Part shown: positions 28,869-41,270 of the stretch, piece by piece
Layout: every line of letters begins with the position of its first letter
Numbering within the stretch: the stretch's first letter is position 1
Assembly: GCF_963678635.1 (NCBI RefSeq)
Contig: NC_087070.1
Coordinates: 55,282,617 to 55,346,616 of the forward strand
Direction of reading: 5' to 3'
Origin: Symsagittifera roscoffensis
Lineage: Eukaryota > Xenacoelomorpha > Acoela > Convolutidae
Length of the DNA: 64,000 nt
Made by a program: the position numbers and the translations under genes
Notes under the pieces: generated by a model
Databases searched by the model: none
Told to the model about the DNA's origin: nothing
The model's input: the letters and a program-made list of their open reading frames with translations, nothing else

Positions 28869-29195
28869 CAGACCAAATATGGGAAATCAAGTTGATTTGT
28901 TGCACCCACACATTCGAGTTAAAGGTAAACCTCAGTCCTAACTAAAAAACATTTTATTTTCAACTTAAGTACCGTCAAGTACCTCCTCTCTTAGTTTTAA
29001 ACCATTCTCGCATTTACTATGTATTCTTTACTCAATTTATAGCTCAAAATGATCTTCTCAGTGCAAAACCTTATGTACTCTGCAGATTTTTTGCTTGATC
29101 TAGTACAAATTCAAGTGTGAGAAACACTCTTTGGAATTTTCTGGCACGAAAGGACATCCCAATCCAAGTCTGCCAGATGATGTAAGTGATGCGGA

Positions 29196-29530
29196 GGGAT
29201 TTCAACGAGCTTCATAGGTTGCAACATCCCATCACTAGAACCTACTTGGAACAATGCAAATAAATAAGGAATTGATTGAGCATGTAGGAATGATCTACCC
29301 CAAGATTCCTGTCTCAAGATTTGTGGCTCAAACAGTCGACAATTTCCTTTTTCTTTTGGAGGAAGCATGATCAGCCGAAAACCCCATCACATTAGATGTA
29401 GATGAGGGTTTTAGCAGAAATAATGACTCCTCAAAACACCTCTCCACAACAACCACCAGTGATGGGACCTCGTCTAGCTGCTCGACTACTTTTCTGCTGC
29501 TCGACAACTCTTTGATTAAATTTTTTTGTA
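29196..29530 (+). pseudogene. damaged copy of the unidentified exon at 34496
   Basis: The sequence parallels 34496-34858 but has small deletions and in-frame stops: CACTAGAACC instead of CGCAGAGAACC, and CAAATAAATAAGG instead of CAAATGATGAAGG. The C-terminal phrase MTPQNTSPQQPPVMGPR is still readable. It therefore looks like the decayed member of a duplicated gene. Confidence 0.4.
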
Positions 29531-29749
29531 AATATTTGTGGTTTGGTATTAACTTCGTTCTTTGTAAATAATCTATTTCTTTAATTTCATTCAAATTTTG
29601 AGAATAGATGAGAAGTTTCATTTAAAACATTGAAAAACAATTGGAATACAATCTAAATTAGCGTTCCGAACTCGCACACACGATAAGAAACTTGAATAAT
29701 TTTCGCACAAATTAAATTTTAGGAAAAACAATAGAAAACTTGTTCAAAA

Positions 29750-30225
29750 AAAACTACCTGATGGTTTTTGCATTTTGTCAAAAAAACTGAAACACTTTGC
29801 GCTCATTTTAGAAAAATCGAAACACTTTTCGCATTTTGTCAAAAAAAATAAAAATCCTTTCACATAGTGTCAAAAAATTGAAACACTTTTTGCAACTTGT
29901 AGAAAAAAAATTAAAACACTTTTCGCTTCTTGTCAAGAAAAGTGAAACTCTCTTCGCATATTGTCAAAAAAATTTGAACACATTTCGCATTTTGTTGAAA
30001 AAAATGAAACATTTTTCTCCTTTTTTTGAAAAAAAAAGAAACATTTTTTGCATCTTGTCAAACAAAAAAATCAGTTTTTGCATCCTAGAAAAAAAATTGA
30101 AATATTTTTTGCATCTTGTCAAAAACAATAAAACACTACTGCATTTTGTCGAAAAAAGGAAACACTTTTCGCATTTTGTCGAAAAAAGGATAAACACTTT
30201 TCGCATCTTGCCGAAGAAATAAAGC
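29750..30225 (+). repeat. minisatellite, about 30-38-bp unit, first copy
   Basis: Units of the form TTTTCGCATCTTGTC-AAAAAA-TTGAAACAC repeat with variation about 13 times. The open frames seen across it on both strands are by-products of the repeat. Confidence 0.85.
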
Positions 30226-33200
30226 AAGAAAATCAGAAGAAACAATACATCTTTTCTACAAGTTTTGAAGAGATTTTTGCAAATTCCTTAGCGACGGTGA
30301 CAGATTTTTCTTTTTAAATTGTTGCGTCTTTTCGTAAGCATATGAAGGAAGAAAGATGGATTATCAAAAAAAAAATTTGGAAAAATTGACTTGATCACTA
30401 ATTACAAATCCATAACCATCAAAAAAACAGTCAATTATTTTTAACAAATCAAGTTTCTATTTCAGTTTTGTTTTTTACGAATTCTTCCCAGAAAAGCTGA
30501 ACAACCGATAGTTTGTGTGAAAACTTGTTTCTGGTTAGAGCATAAATAGTGACGCTGTGTTAAACAGCGCGGTCAAGTTGATTGAAATTTTTGCCAGATG
30601 ACTGAATAATCTTCGAATAAAATCTGTATTTGTACAAGGTGTTAAGAACGTGTTTTCCAAAGAACATTAAGAAATGTGGGTAGAGACACGCAACTTTTGG
30701 GTTATATAGTTTTCGTTGAAAATCACTGGTAACGGAAAAAATAGCGAATTTTCATCATAATCTGAATAAAAACTGGGAAGAACTTGACACATAGCTGCAG
30801 CCATCTGGAACAATGATTTTTGCTTAGAATCGTGGATATATATATGTATACATTGCAAAAATAACACCTACACAATTCCATATTTAGAAACTTCAGACAG
30901 AAATTGGTTTTATAGTTCCATGATCTTTTATGGTTAATTGAATGACCCATGTTGCTTACTTCGATTTTTATTTAATCTCAAATAATTTTCTCTCATCTAT
31001 CTTCATCTGATCAGAAAAATGCACTTGTTGAAAAATTTATTAAAGAAAAGACACTAGTTCCATTTTTTTGAATTTTCAGAAACTGAATAAAGAATTGAGA
31101 GATTTGCTTGGTCACAAAAATCCTACAAGGGGTAAATTTATTCTGGAGCCTGCTTTCATTTATTCAAGAAAACTGAGTTCGGGCAATTTGAAAAATTACA
31201 GCAAGTCTATCTTGGTGAAAAAGAAGGAGAGCAGTCTCGGCAATTAGAAATGATGTTATTCAAGATGCTGAAAACCTTGGACTCGTCCCTATATTGGAAT
31301 TAACTTCTGAAAAGGAGTGAACTATTGATCAGAACCTTGCCAACTGCAACAAAGTGTATGACTTAGCAACTTACAATAGAAGACAAATTTGTGTCACGAT
31401 CAAAAAGTACAATGTTAACACGCCTCCCTACTTTCACTGCAAAAAAGAACGAAGCTAGGAAACAAGTTGCTTATGTCAACTAAACTTTGAACTAATTAAA
31501 AGAACTATGCCAAAGTTTGGGAGACTATCTGTTTGTTGAGAACTAAAACGTACAATAAATTGTTGTGTTAATTATGTTTTTGTCCTGTAATTTAATTTTG
31601 TATCCTGCCTTTCATTTTAATTTAGTATTCGCAATGAACAGTATGAGTTAAAATATTGGTTTTATGAAAATTTACACTTAAAACATCAGAAAAAATTGGG
31701 AACTTCTCATATCGTTCTACAAAAAAGTTCAAAAACTTTCACTAACTATTATGGAATCACAAAATTTAGCAAAAATGCAGATTTTGGAAGTAACCCACAA
31801 ATATCTCATTTTGAGTGGACTCTTCATAATGGTATAAAAAAAAACTTTTCGAGAAAACAGGTCTGATGCCAAAAAAAAACAGATTTCCATTTTTACGAGA
31901 AGAATATCGTAAAAATGGAAATCATTGGAAAAAAATCAACCTTTACATCTACGATGAGAAGAGTCTAATAAATTAGTCCATTTACTTCCTTCATTACTAG
32001 GTTTTGCAGAGATTTTCAAAAAATTGTGCATCATTATTGACGAAATCACTGTAGAAAGTGAACGTACAGAAAGAAATTCTAAGAGATTTTAAGACTATTA
32101 AAAAAATCCTCGTCAAATACAAAAAGAAAAGTTTATTTATTTGTACCTGTTTTGTTTTAGACCCGGAAAAAAATTTGAAAGAAATGGACCAAAAACTTCC
32201 TTTTGGAGGTCCAATTGGCTGCAAAAAATCCTGAATGGATTTTTTTTCCAAACTCAAAAATCTATAGACCACATGCAATTTTACATGACTCTGATGGATC
32301 GGTGAAATCTACTACGAACAAAGGACCTGTGCATTGTTGTGTTGCACTTAGTCTCTCCAATTCATGATTTCTTGGTCATGTGAACTTTCTGATTATATGT
32401 TAAATTATTTGTTTCAGCAGTATATGCATTGTTTGATTGCTAGTCATTTTAATGAAAAAATTTTCAGAGAAAACAGTTAACAGAATGAGTCTGGACGTTT
32501 TTGATTTTGGATTGATTGAAAACAATATAGTGAAAAAAGAGTCTATAAGGATGGACAAATTGTAGGATAGTTTTTCTACGTTGAATAATTTCAAACCAAC
32601 TTTTCAATATTCATGGTGTGCAAAACATCTTCATGGAATCTGTTGGAGCAGTGGTACGAAAGATCTACTGTGCTTGAAAAAAATTTGAGAAAAATTAGAA
32701 GTCTCAGAAATGGAGGAAAAACTTATCAAAAAGTAAGATTCTGTCTGAAGTTTTGAGAACAAGGATTAAAAAATTGGATGACTACGCTTACCCAAAAGTT
32801 CAGTATTTGATTTTCAGAGTCGGCGAACTTGATTGGAGGTGTACCAGCTACCCATTTCGCCATGAAAAAGTTCTTCACTTTGCAGAAGGAAAAGAATTTG
32901 CATACGGAACATGGACCTGATGTTTTTTTACCAAATTGTAACTCATAGTATGGTTATTTGGTTGTTGTACTACCGTTGTTAAACTTTAATTAAATGTCTT
33001 TGTCACACATTTAGTTAAGAGTTAAGAGGGGCGATCAATGTAACAATCATGTAAGTTAGGGAAATTTTGTTTTTGATGAAGAAAACTTTGAACAAAAATC
33101 ATGGTTTGGAAAGTTGTTTGAACGTACATGTAATAGATCTCTTTTAGTTTTTTGTGCCAATTTTGTGTTATAGATTCGATGCTAGTATGTGCAATCGTTC

Positions 33201-34495
33201 GAATTATGTTAGCCACAACATGTGAAGAAACAACAGTTTGGGCAGCTATCTTATCAAGTAATATCGGTTATATTCTACCTTCTCCAAAGCTATGAATAAA
33301 ATGATATCTACCAATGAACGAATTTTTATTTTCCTAGTTTGATCAAATGGATCTGGCAAATCTCATCTTATTTTTGGTTGGTTGAAAATTGATGAAATAG
33401 ATGTTGACTCTTATTTTTTAAAATTTTTTTGGACGTTTAGTTTGTACAAAATGGGTTTATCCGGTTAAGTAAAGGCCTCTTTAGAGAAACTTAGTCAACC
33501 AAATAGTTTACTTTGGATCCACACTTTGCGTATCAAGCTTTCAACTTACGGCTGAGTTACACCTCACATGGAAAGAAATTTTGTTTATTCTCGAGAAATT
33601 GAAATTAATCAAAAACCCGTACGATGACATATCAAGGACTCTTTTTATCCCCTACTCGAAATCCAAATTCGTTAAATTTCTCCAGCAATGTTTTTTTTAT
33701 TCTTTCATTTCTTTAAAGATTTTCAAAGGTCAAAATACTGCTTGATAAAATATTGGAACCAGATTTCCAGAGATTTGCTTCTAAAAGTTCTTCAACTTTG
33801 AGTTATCCTGTCAAATTTACTTCAAAATCAAAGAACTTGACTGCCTACTCAAAAATCAGCAGCTTCTCATTGAGTACATACCCATAATTCACTTTATTTG
33901 ATGAAAAAAATTGGAAATGCTTTTTTCTAAGTTTATTTTTTTTTGTTACTTTTATCGGCGATTTTTTTTATTTTACTGCAAAAACTTTTGGTCATTCATT
34001 TTTGCAATTGCTTTTGTGTATATTTTTCCTTATTTAGAACATTTAAAACATTAAACGGCTCATCTGATCTGACACAAAAATGTGTTAAAAGTACCTGAAG
34101 TGGAACTTTGTTTCCGATGGACACGATTTTATATAAGAATTCCATAAAAGGAAGCTGAAATCTGATTGGACACGACAACAGACCAAACATAGGAAATCAA
34201 GTCTGATTGGTTAAACCCACACATTCGAGTTGAAGGTAAACCTCAGTCATAACTAAAAAACATTTTTTTTTCAATTTAACTACGTCAAGTACCTCCTCTC
34301 TTAGTTTTAAACCATTCTCGTATTTACTCTGCATTCGTTACTCAATTTATAGCTCAAAATGATCTTCTCAGTGCAAAACTTTATGTACTCTGCAGATTTG
34401 TTGCCTGATCTAGTACAAATGCAAGTGTGAGAAACAGTCTTTGGAATTTTCTGGAACGAATGGACATCCCAATCCAATTCTGCCAGATGATGTAA

Positions 34496-34858
34496 GTGAT
34501 GCGGAGGGATTTCAACGAGCTTCATAGGTTACAACATCCCATCGCAGAGAACCTACTTGGAACAATGCAAATGATGAAGGAATTGATTGAGCATGTAGGA
34601 ATGATCTACCCCACGACCCAAGATTCTGTCTCAATATTTGTGGCTCAAATAGTCGACAGCTGTTTCTTTCTTTTGGAGGAAAGCATGATCAGCCGAAAAT
34701 CCCATCACATTAGATGTAGATGAGGGTTTTAGTAGAATTAATGACTCCTCAAAACACCTCTCCACAACAACCACCAGCGATGGGACCTCGTCCAGCTCTG
34801 CCTTCTATAGAGAACCTCAAGAACTTTTCTGCTGCTCGACAACTCATTGATTAATTTT
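34496..34858 (+). CDS. unidentified coding-like exons, duplication copy 2
   Basis: From an ATG at 34496 the frame reads 75 codons (MRRDFNELHRLQHPI onward) to 34723. A second ATG-started stretch (34724-34858, frame shifted by one) gives MTPQNTSPQQPPAMGPRPA and ends in TAA. Amino-acid composition, helix-like patterning and preservation relative to the broken copy 1 suggest real coding sequence. The two parts may be exons, or one gene with a one-base shift. I recognise no family. Possible donor GATGATGTAAGTGATG lies just upstream at 34486. Confidence 0.3.
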
Positions 34859-35089
34859 TTCTGTAAATCTTTGTGGTTTGGTATTAACTTCGTTCTTTGT
34901 AAATAATTTATTTCTTTAATTTCATTCAAATTTTGAGAATAGATGAGAGGTTTTAGTTAAATCATTGAAAAACAATTGGAATACAATCTAAAAAAGCGTT
35001 CCGAACTCGCACACACGATAAGAAACTTGAATAATTTTCGCACTAATTAAGTTTTAGGAAAAACACTAGAAAACTTGTTAAAAAAATAC

Positions 35090-35560
35090 CTGATGGTTTT
35101 TGCATTTTGTCAAAAAAACTGAAACACTTTGCGCACATTGTAGAAAAATCGAAACAATTTTCGCATTTTGTCAAAAAAAAAGAAAAATCCTTTCGCATAG
35201 TGTCAAAAAATTGAAACACTTTTTGCAACTTGTCGAAAAAAAATTACAACACTTTTCGCATCTTGTCAAAAAAAGTGAAACTCTCTTCGCATATTGTCAA
35301 AAAAATTCAAACACATTTTGCATTTTGTCGAAAAAAATGAAACATTTTTCTCCTTTTTTTGAAAAAAAAGAAACACATTTTGCATCTTGTCAAACAAAAA
35401 AATCAGTTTTTGCAACCTAGAAAAAAAATTGAAATATTTTTCGCATCTTGTCAAAAACATTAAAAAACTACTGCATTTTGTCGAAAAAGGAAACGCTTTT
35501 CGCATTTTGTCGAAAAAAGGATAAACACTTTTCGCATCTTGCCGAAAAAAGTGAAGCAAG
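35090..35560 (+). repeat. minisatellite, second copy
   Basis: The same 30-38-bp repeat as at 29750-30225, in the corresponding place of duplication copy 2. Confidence 0.85.
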
Positions 35561-35994
35561 AAAATCAGAAGAAACAATACATCTTGTCCACAAGTTTTGA
35601 AGAGATTTTTGCAAATTCCTTAGCGACGGTGACAGATTTTTTTTAAAATTGTTGCGTCATTTCGTAAGCATATGAAGGAAGAAAGATGGATTATCAAAAA
35701 AAAATTGGAAAAATTGACATGATCACTAATTACAAATCCATAACCATCAAAAAAACAGTCAATTATTTTTAACAAATCAAGTTTCTATTTCAGTTTTGTT
35801 TTTTTACGAACTCTTCCCAGAAAAGCTGAACCGATAGTTTGTGTGGAAGCTAGTTTATGGTTAGAGCATAAATAGTGACGTTGTGATAAACAGCGCGGTC
35901 AAAATGATTGAACTTCTGCCAGATGATTGAATAACCTTCGAATAAAATCTGTATTTGTACAAAGTGTAAAGAAAATCAAAAATTTGGTATGTGA

Positions 35995-36320
35995 AATGGA
36001 AATCTTGTCAAGCATCTTGTCAAGAAGAGTGAAACTCGTTTCGCATAATGTCAAAAAAATTGAAACACGTTTCGCATTTTCTCGAAAAAAGTGAAACACT
36101 TTTTGCCTTTTTTGAAATACAGGAAACACATTTTGCATCTTGTCAAAAATAAGAATCAGCTTTTGCATCCTAGAAAAAAAATGGAAACAATTTTTGCATC
36201 TTGTCAAAAACATTAAAACACTACTGCATTTAGTCGAAAAAAGGAGACACTTTTCGCATTTTGTCGAAAAAATTGAAACACTTTACGCATTTTGTCGAAA
36301 AAAAGAAACACTTTAGCAAC
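35995..36320 (+). repeat. minisatellite, third, shorter copy
   Basis: About nine units of the same repeat inside the extra internal duplication of copy 2, after which the post-minisatellite sequence (GCAACGGTGACAG) recurs. Confidence 0.8.
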
Positions 36321-37689
36321 GGTGACAGGTTTTTCTTTTTAAATTGCTGGGACATTTCGTAAGCACATGAGAGAAAAAAGATGGGTTATCAAAAGATTTT
36401 ATTGAAAAAATGACATGATCACTATTTACAAATCCATAACTATCAAAAAAACAGTCAATTAATTTTAACAAGTCAAGTTTCTATCTCAGTTTTTTTACTT
36501 TACGAACTCTTTCCAGATAAGCTGAACCGATAGTTTCTGTGGAATCTAGTTTATGGTTAGAGCATAAATAGTGACGTTGTGATAAACAGCGCGGTCAAAA
36601 TGATTGAACTTCTGCCAGATGATTGAATAACCTTCGAATAAAATCTGTATTTGTACAAAGTGTAAATAAGTTCAAAAAATTGGTATGTGAAATGGAAATT
36701 ACCAGATCATTGTGAAATTTGAGCAAAAGATGAACCAATCAGAATCATTTGGAACTTACAATTTTCCAAAGAACATTTAGAAATGTGGGTACTTTTCGTT
36801 GGAAATTACTGGAAACGGATATAAAACGCGTTTTTTCATCATTATCTGAATAAAATTTGGGAAGAACTTGACACATAGCTTCAGCCATTTGGAACAATGA
36901 TTTTCGTTTAGAATCGTGGATATATATACATAGGAAATGTAACACCTACACAATTCCATATTTAGAAACATCAGACAGAAATTGCTTTTATATTTCTATT
37001 ATCTTCTATAGTTAATTGAGAGACCCATATTGCTTACTTCCATTTTCAATTAATCTCAAAATACTTTCTCTTATATCTCTTCATCTGATCAGAAAAATGT
37101 ACTTGTTGAAAAATTTATTAAAGAAAAGACACTAGTTCCATTTTTTTTTGAATTTTCAGAAACTCAAACAAGAATTGAGAGATTTGCTTGGTCACTAAAA
37201 TCCTACAAGGGGTAAAATCGTTTTGGAGCCTGCTTTCAACTATTCAAGAAACTTGAGTCGGAGGAATTCGAAAAATTACGCCAATCTTGGTGAAAAAGAA
37301 AGAGAGCAATCTCGGCAATTAGAAATATTATTATTCAAGATGCTTAAAACCTTGGGCTTGTCCCTATATTGGAAGTAACTATGGATCATGAGCTTGCCAA
37401 CTGCAACAAAGTGTATGACATAGCAAATTACAATAGGAGACAAATGTGTGTCACGATCAAAAAGTACAATGTTAACAAAACTCCCTACTTTCAGATTCGA
37501 CTTTTCACTGCAAAAAAATAATGAAGCAAGGAAACAAGTTGCTTACGTCAACTATACTTTGAACTAATTCAAAGAACTATGCCAAACTTTGGGAGACTAT
37601 CTGTTTGTTGAGAACTAAAAAGTACAATATATTGTTGTGTTAATTATGTTTTTTGTCCTGTAGTTTAATTATATATCCTGCATTTCATT

Positions 37690-38900
37690 TTATTTTAGTA
37701 TTCGCGTTGAACAGTATGAGTTAAAATATTGGAGTTAAAAATTGGGAATTTCTCGTATCTTTCTACAAAAAAGTCCCAAAAACTTTCACTAACTATTATG
37801 GAATCACAAAATTTGCCAAACTTGCAAATTTTGGACGTAACCCACAAATATCTTATTTTGAGTGGGCTCTGCATAATGGTAAAAAAATTACATAGAAAAC
37901 AGGTCCGATAACAAAAAAAACAGAATTTATAGAATGTCGTAGAAATGGAAATCATTGGAAAAAAATCAACCTTTACATCTACAAAGAGAAGAGTATAATA
38001 AATGACTCCATTTACTTCCTTCAAGACTAGGTTTTGTAGAGATCTTCAAAAAATTGTGCATCCTTAATGACGAAAGCACTGCAAGAATTTTTAAGACTGT
38101 AAATAAAAATTCCTCGTCAAATACTAAAAGCAAAGATAATTTGGAGGTCTAATCGGATACAAAAAATCCTGAATGGATTTTTTTTCAAAACTCCAAAATC
38201 TATAGACTACATGCAAGTTTACATGACTCTGATGGAAAGGTGAAATCTACTACGAACAAAGGACCTGGGTAGTCTTATGTTGCACTTAGTCTCTCCAGTT
38301 CATGCTTTCTTGGTCACGTGAATTTTCTGATTATATGTTAAATTTTTTGCTTCATCAGTATATGCATTATTTGATTGCTAATCATTTTAACAAAAAAGTT
38401 TCAGAGAAAACAGTTAACAGAATGAGTCTGGATGTTTTGGATTTTGAATTGATTGAAAACAATATAGTGAAAAAACAGTTTATAAGGATCGACAAACTGT
38501 AGGATATTCTTTTCTTCGCGGAAAAAATTCAAACCAACTTCCCAATCTTCTTGGAATCAGTACAAAACATCTTCATGGAATCAGTTGGAGCAGTGGTTAC
38601 GAAAGACCTACTGTGCTTGAAAAATTTTTGGAAAATTTAGAAGTTTCAGAAATGGATTTTTTTTTTGCAGAAAAACTTATCAAAAAAGTAAGATTCTGTC
38701 AGAAGTTTTGGGAACAAAGATTAAAAAAGTGGATGACTACGCTTACTCAAAAGTTCAGTAATTGATTTTCAAAGTCGGCGAACATGATTGGAGGTGTACC
38801 AGCCAGCCAATTTGCCATGAAAAAGTTCTTTACTGTGCAGAAAGAAAAGAATTTGCATACGGAGCATAGACCTGATGTTTTTTTACCAAACTGTAACTCA
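37690..38900 (+). other. gene-like fragments in duplication copy 2, unidentified
   Basis: Bases 37740-37880 read in one frame as a protein-like stretch (KTFTNYYGITKFAKL, ISYFEWALHNG) ending at a GGTAAAA donor-like site. Bases about 38165-38265 read NPEWIFFQNSKIYR and SLHDSDGKVKSTTNKG. A 66-codon ORF is at 38302-38502 (TVNRMSLDVLDFELIENN). Bases 38770-38890 read IGGVPAS and KNLHTEHRPDVFLPNC. The same pieces are at 31688-32930 in copy 1. A candidate intron in copy 1 (AAAGTAAGAT near 32731 to TTTCAG at 32818) has lost its acceptor in copy 2 (TTTCAA). It is probably a decayed multi-exon gene; I know no family. Confidence 0.3.
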
Positions 38901-39330
38901 TAGTAATGATATTGTACTACCGTTTTTAAACTTTAATTAAATGTCTTTGTCAACTTTTCTTTCTAGAGTTAAGATGGGCGATCAATGTCACAAGCCCGTA
39001 AGTTAGGGAAGTTTTATTTTTGATAAAGAAAATTATGAACGAAACTCATGGTTTGGAAAGTTATTTGGATGTACATGTAACAGATCTTTTTTAGTTTTTT
39101 GTGCCAATTTTTGTTATACATTCGATGCTAGTATGTGCAATCGTTCGATTTATTTTATCTACATCATATGAAGAAACGATAGTTTGAGTAGCTATCTTAT
39201 CAAGTATAGTCGGTATTCTACCTTTCCCGAAGCTGTGAATAAGTTAATGTCTGCCAAAGAACGAATTTTTATTTCCCTAGTTAGATCAATTGGATCTAAT
39301 CTGATTTTTGGTTGGTTGACAATTGGTACT

Positions 39331-39716
39331 TTTAAGACAGTGTAAGACAAAATTGTTTAAATTTATAAACATTATCAAAGTCTTTATCTTTTAACGCAAA
39401 GAAAAAACCAAATTTATCTAGGGAGTATTTTTTGACTTTATTGAAAATCTTCCTAATAACGGGACTAAGTATCTGATTATGTTTGGTTGTTCTTGAGTAA
39501 AAATTTCAAACTCCAAACATTTCGTAAAAATTGCCCTTGCTGGGAGATACAGGTGTCTGAGTACAAAATATATCAAACACAATTTATTTCATCAAACAAA
39601 TTGGGAAGAGATATAGAGTTACAAAATAAACACAAAGTCTTGTTCAAGTAGCTGAGATATGTTTTACAAATCAATACATTAAGTCAACAACTAGGTCTAG
39701 GAGTTCAATTAAAAGA
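39331..39716. other. no recognisable feature
   Basis: AT-rich sequence with stops in all frames between the segmental duplication and the first Polinton fragment. The upstream parts of the ATPase that follows (including its P-loop) are not detectable here. Confidence 0.5.
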
Positions 39717-39970
39717 GTGGTATCAAGATCATCAGTTGTTCCTTATGGTCATTTACTTATTGATTTAACCCCAAAAACAGTTCATTCACTTAGGTTTTGT
39801 TCTAAAAGTGGTTCAGTTCTAGCAAAGTTTCACTTACCAGCTGGAAGAGAGACAAAGTTTGTGGAAGATGAGTACGCAATACGTCTTTATTCTGCCAATA
39901 CTTCAAAAATGTTTTCTAAGGCTTCGAATACAATTCATTCACACTTGTTCGAAATTTTTTTTTCAGTTTC
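39717..39970 (+). pseudogene. Polinton A: packaging ATPase (FtsK/A32-like), C-terminal remnant
   Basis: The ATPase would pump transposon or virion DNA into capsids. Only the tail is present: YGHLLIDLTPKTVHSLRF, then KFHLPAGRETKFVEDEYAIR. The same tail motif is readable in Polinton copy B at 46924-46986 (HLLIDLNPRTSDCLRYC), preceded there by an ATPase-like segment. The frame stays open to 40145, but the part after 39970 probably belongs to the next small gene in other frames. The catalytic core is absent. Confidence 0.5.
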
Positions 39971-40126
39971 TGAGCGAGTGTTTTGTAAAACTAATAAGAG
40001 GAGAGTTTCGAGAATTTCGGAAAGAAAACGTGTAAAATATCGAATGAAAAAATATTTGAAGTTCAACTATAGGGTTACAATTGATATCTATCATCACCTG
40101 CTTTGTCATTCAACGATTGAAATAGT

Positions 40127-40560
40127 ATGGATCAGTTTGTTTTAATTCCATACTCAGTTTATCAACCACACAGTACAATTCCAAGAAAACCAAAATTGGA
40201 ACAAGAACAAAAAAAGAGGAGACTGTACCAAAAGTTTTTGATTCTGATTACAGTGCTGTAAATGCAGGTTGAAAACGAGTCGAAATAAGCACCCTACTGA
40301 TTTGATTTTGAAAACCAGTCGGACAATATCATATTAGATAATCGAGATACGGAAGAATCTATTGTAGATGTTGTGTGTGCACTAAAAAAAACAACACCGA
40401 TTTTTTCCGGTATTCACTTTACCATTTTGGAAGCATCTCAACTTTCACCTATATTAGTTATCAACAAAAATGCCTAAGCGAAAAAAAAAGATTTTTGGAT
40501 CCCTTTGAAATTCAGAAAAAGTAAGACTAAGCAGTTTTAGCCATGAATGACAAAGTTCGA
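40127..40560 (+). pseudogene. Polinton A: small conserved gene starting MDQFVLIP
   Basis: An ATG at 40127 starts MDQFVLIPYSVYQ, continuing to about 40225. After shifts, a stretch ILDNRDTEESIVDVV-like and IFSGIHFTILEASQLSP is readable at about 40335-40450. Polintons usually carry a gene of this layout (an N-terminal FVLxP motif and a short C-terminal domain) near the integrase. Its role is unknown. Copy B has a counterpart at 47344 starting MFAEDFILISK. At least three frame changes break it here. Confidence 0.45.
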
Positions 40561-41065
40561 AAACGTGTAGACGCACAGAAATATGATTATAACGGAAGTA
40601 GGTATCAGTAGAAAAGATAACATGAAAAAGTAGCCATTCATCTATCTGAGGATCAATCAGTGTTTATAATTCAAAGTGCTGATTTAAGTCTCTTTTTTTT
40701 TGGTTGTGACTTGGAACAAAATCAGACAAGGGTTATAATGAGGAAAAAATCCACATTATCCTCAGTATTCTAACGACATTATAAGAATTTCTTCACCAAG
40801 GATTTGTAGTGATATTATAGAATAAATTAAAGTAGGTGATACAAAAACCCCTTTACTCCGTTGTAATCCATCCAATTCCAAAGTCAAAAACAGAAACCTA
40901 ATATCTACAGGATAGTACAGGAATTATCAATGAGAAAATTATTACAAAACTCTTTCCTCTCCATAAAAATAGAATTAGGGGACACTAAAGGTTAAAAATT
41001 CCTTTTGTGTCCGTGTGAATTACACGAGGTGTTCATTTGATTCGCAAGATTTCGGATAATCATTT
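40561..41065. other. decayed Polinton A spacer, no gene assigned
   Basis: Short coding-like pieces in changing frames (for example VAIHLSEDQSVF near 40640) suggest that more transposon sequence is present, but nothing is identifiable. Integrase, expected near here by comparison with copy B, is not seen. Confidence 0.35.
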
Positions 41066-41270
41066 TTGATTCATGCGTCATCCGAAAAGGTTGCTCAAAA
41101 TTCAGCTATTTTTCCTATTTTTCGTGGACATGCAAGACAGCGTGGAAGAGATTTTGCTGCTCCTGCTCAAATTCGTGGGAGAACCAGTGGACGAACAAAA
41201 AATCAGTGGACGAACAAATGCAAAAGATGTTGGAACAAAAACAGTTCGAAAAAAGTTGGGAACTAGAAAT
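41066..41270 (+). pseudogene. Polinton A: small basic pVI-like virion peptide (possible)
   Basis: In frame 2 an ORF of 66 codons contains FPIFRGHARQRGRDF, and after a frame change a basic KKSKRRTT stretch follows. Polintons commonly encode a short Gly/Arg/Lys-rich protein of this kind immediately before the capsid gene, as copy B does at 49985-50275. Weak, because only position and composition support it. Confidence 0.3.

Larger units (their letters stand above)
28046..33392 (+). repeat. tandem segmental duplication, copy 1 (about 5.35 kb)
   Basis: The unit begins near ATGAATTAGATGTTGACTCTTA and ends near TTTGGTTGGTTGAAAA, where copy 2 begins at once with the same start words (33394). Long stretches are nearly identical to copy 2, for example 28110-28300 with 33450-33640 and 29040-29220 with 34350-34530. 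It contains a minisatellite and several gene-like fragments, which are more damaged here than in copy 2. Confidence 0.85.
33393..39330 (+). repeat. tandem segmental duplication, copy 2 (about 5.9 kb)
   Basis: Same order as copy 1, with about 600-700 extra bases from an internal duplication. The block GCATAAATAGTGACGTTGTG...GTACAAAGTGTAAA occurs at about 35869-35966 and again at about 36565-36665. The copy ends near TTTGGTTGGTTGACAA at 39325. Divergence from copy 1 is small, so the duplication is fairly recent. Confidence 0.85.

Noticed and set aside
29836-30222. 128-codon ORF and its minus-strand partner, and those at 35100-35577
   Set aside because: Produced by the minisatellite, whose unit has few stops; Lys-Lys-Phe patterns repeat with the DNA unit.
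29750-30225. Minisatellite considered as a CRISPR array
   Set aside because: Units are head to tail with no unique spacers, and the genome is eukaryotic.
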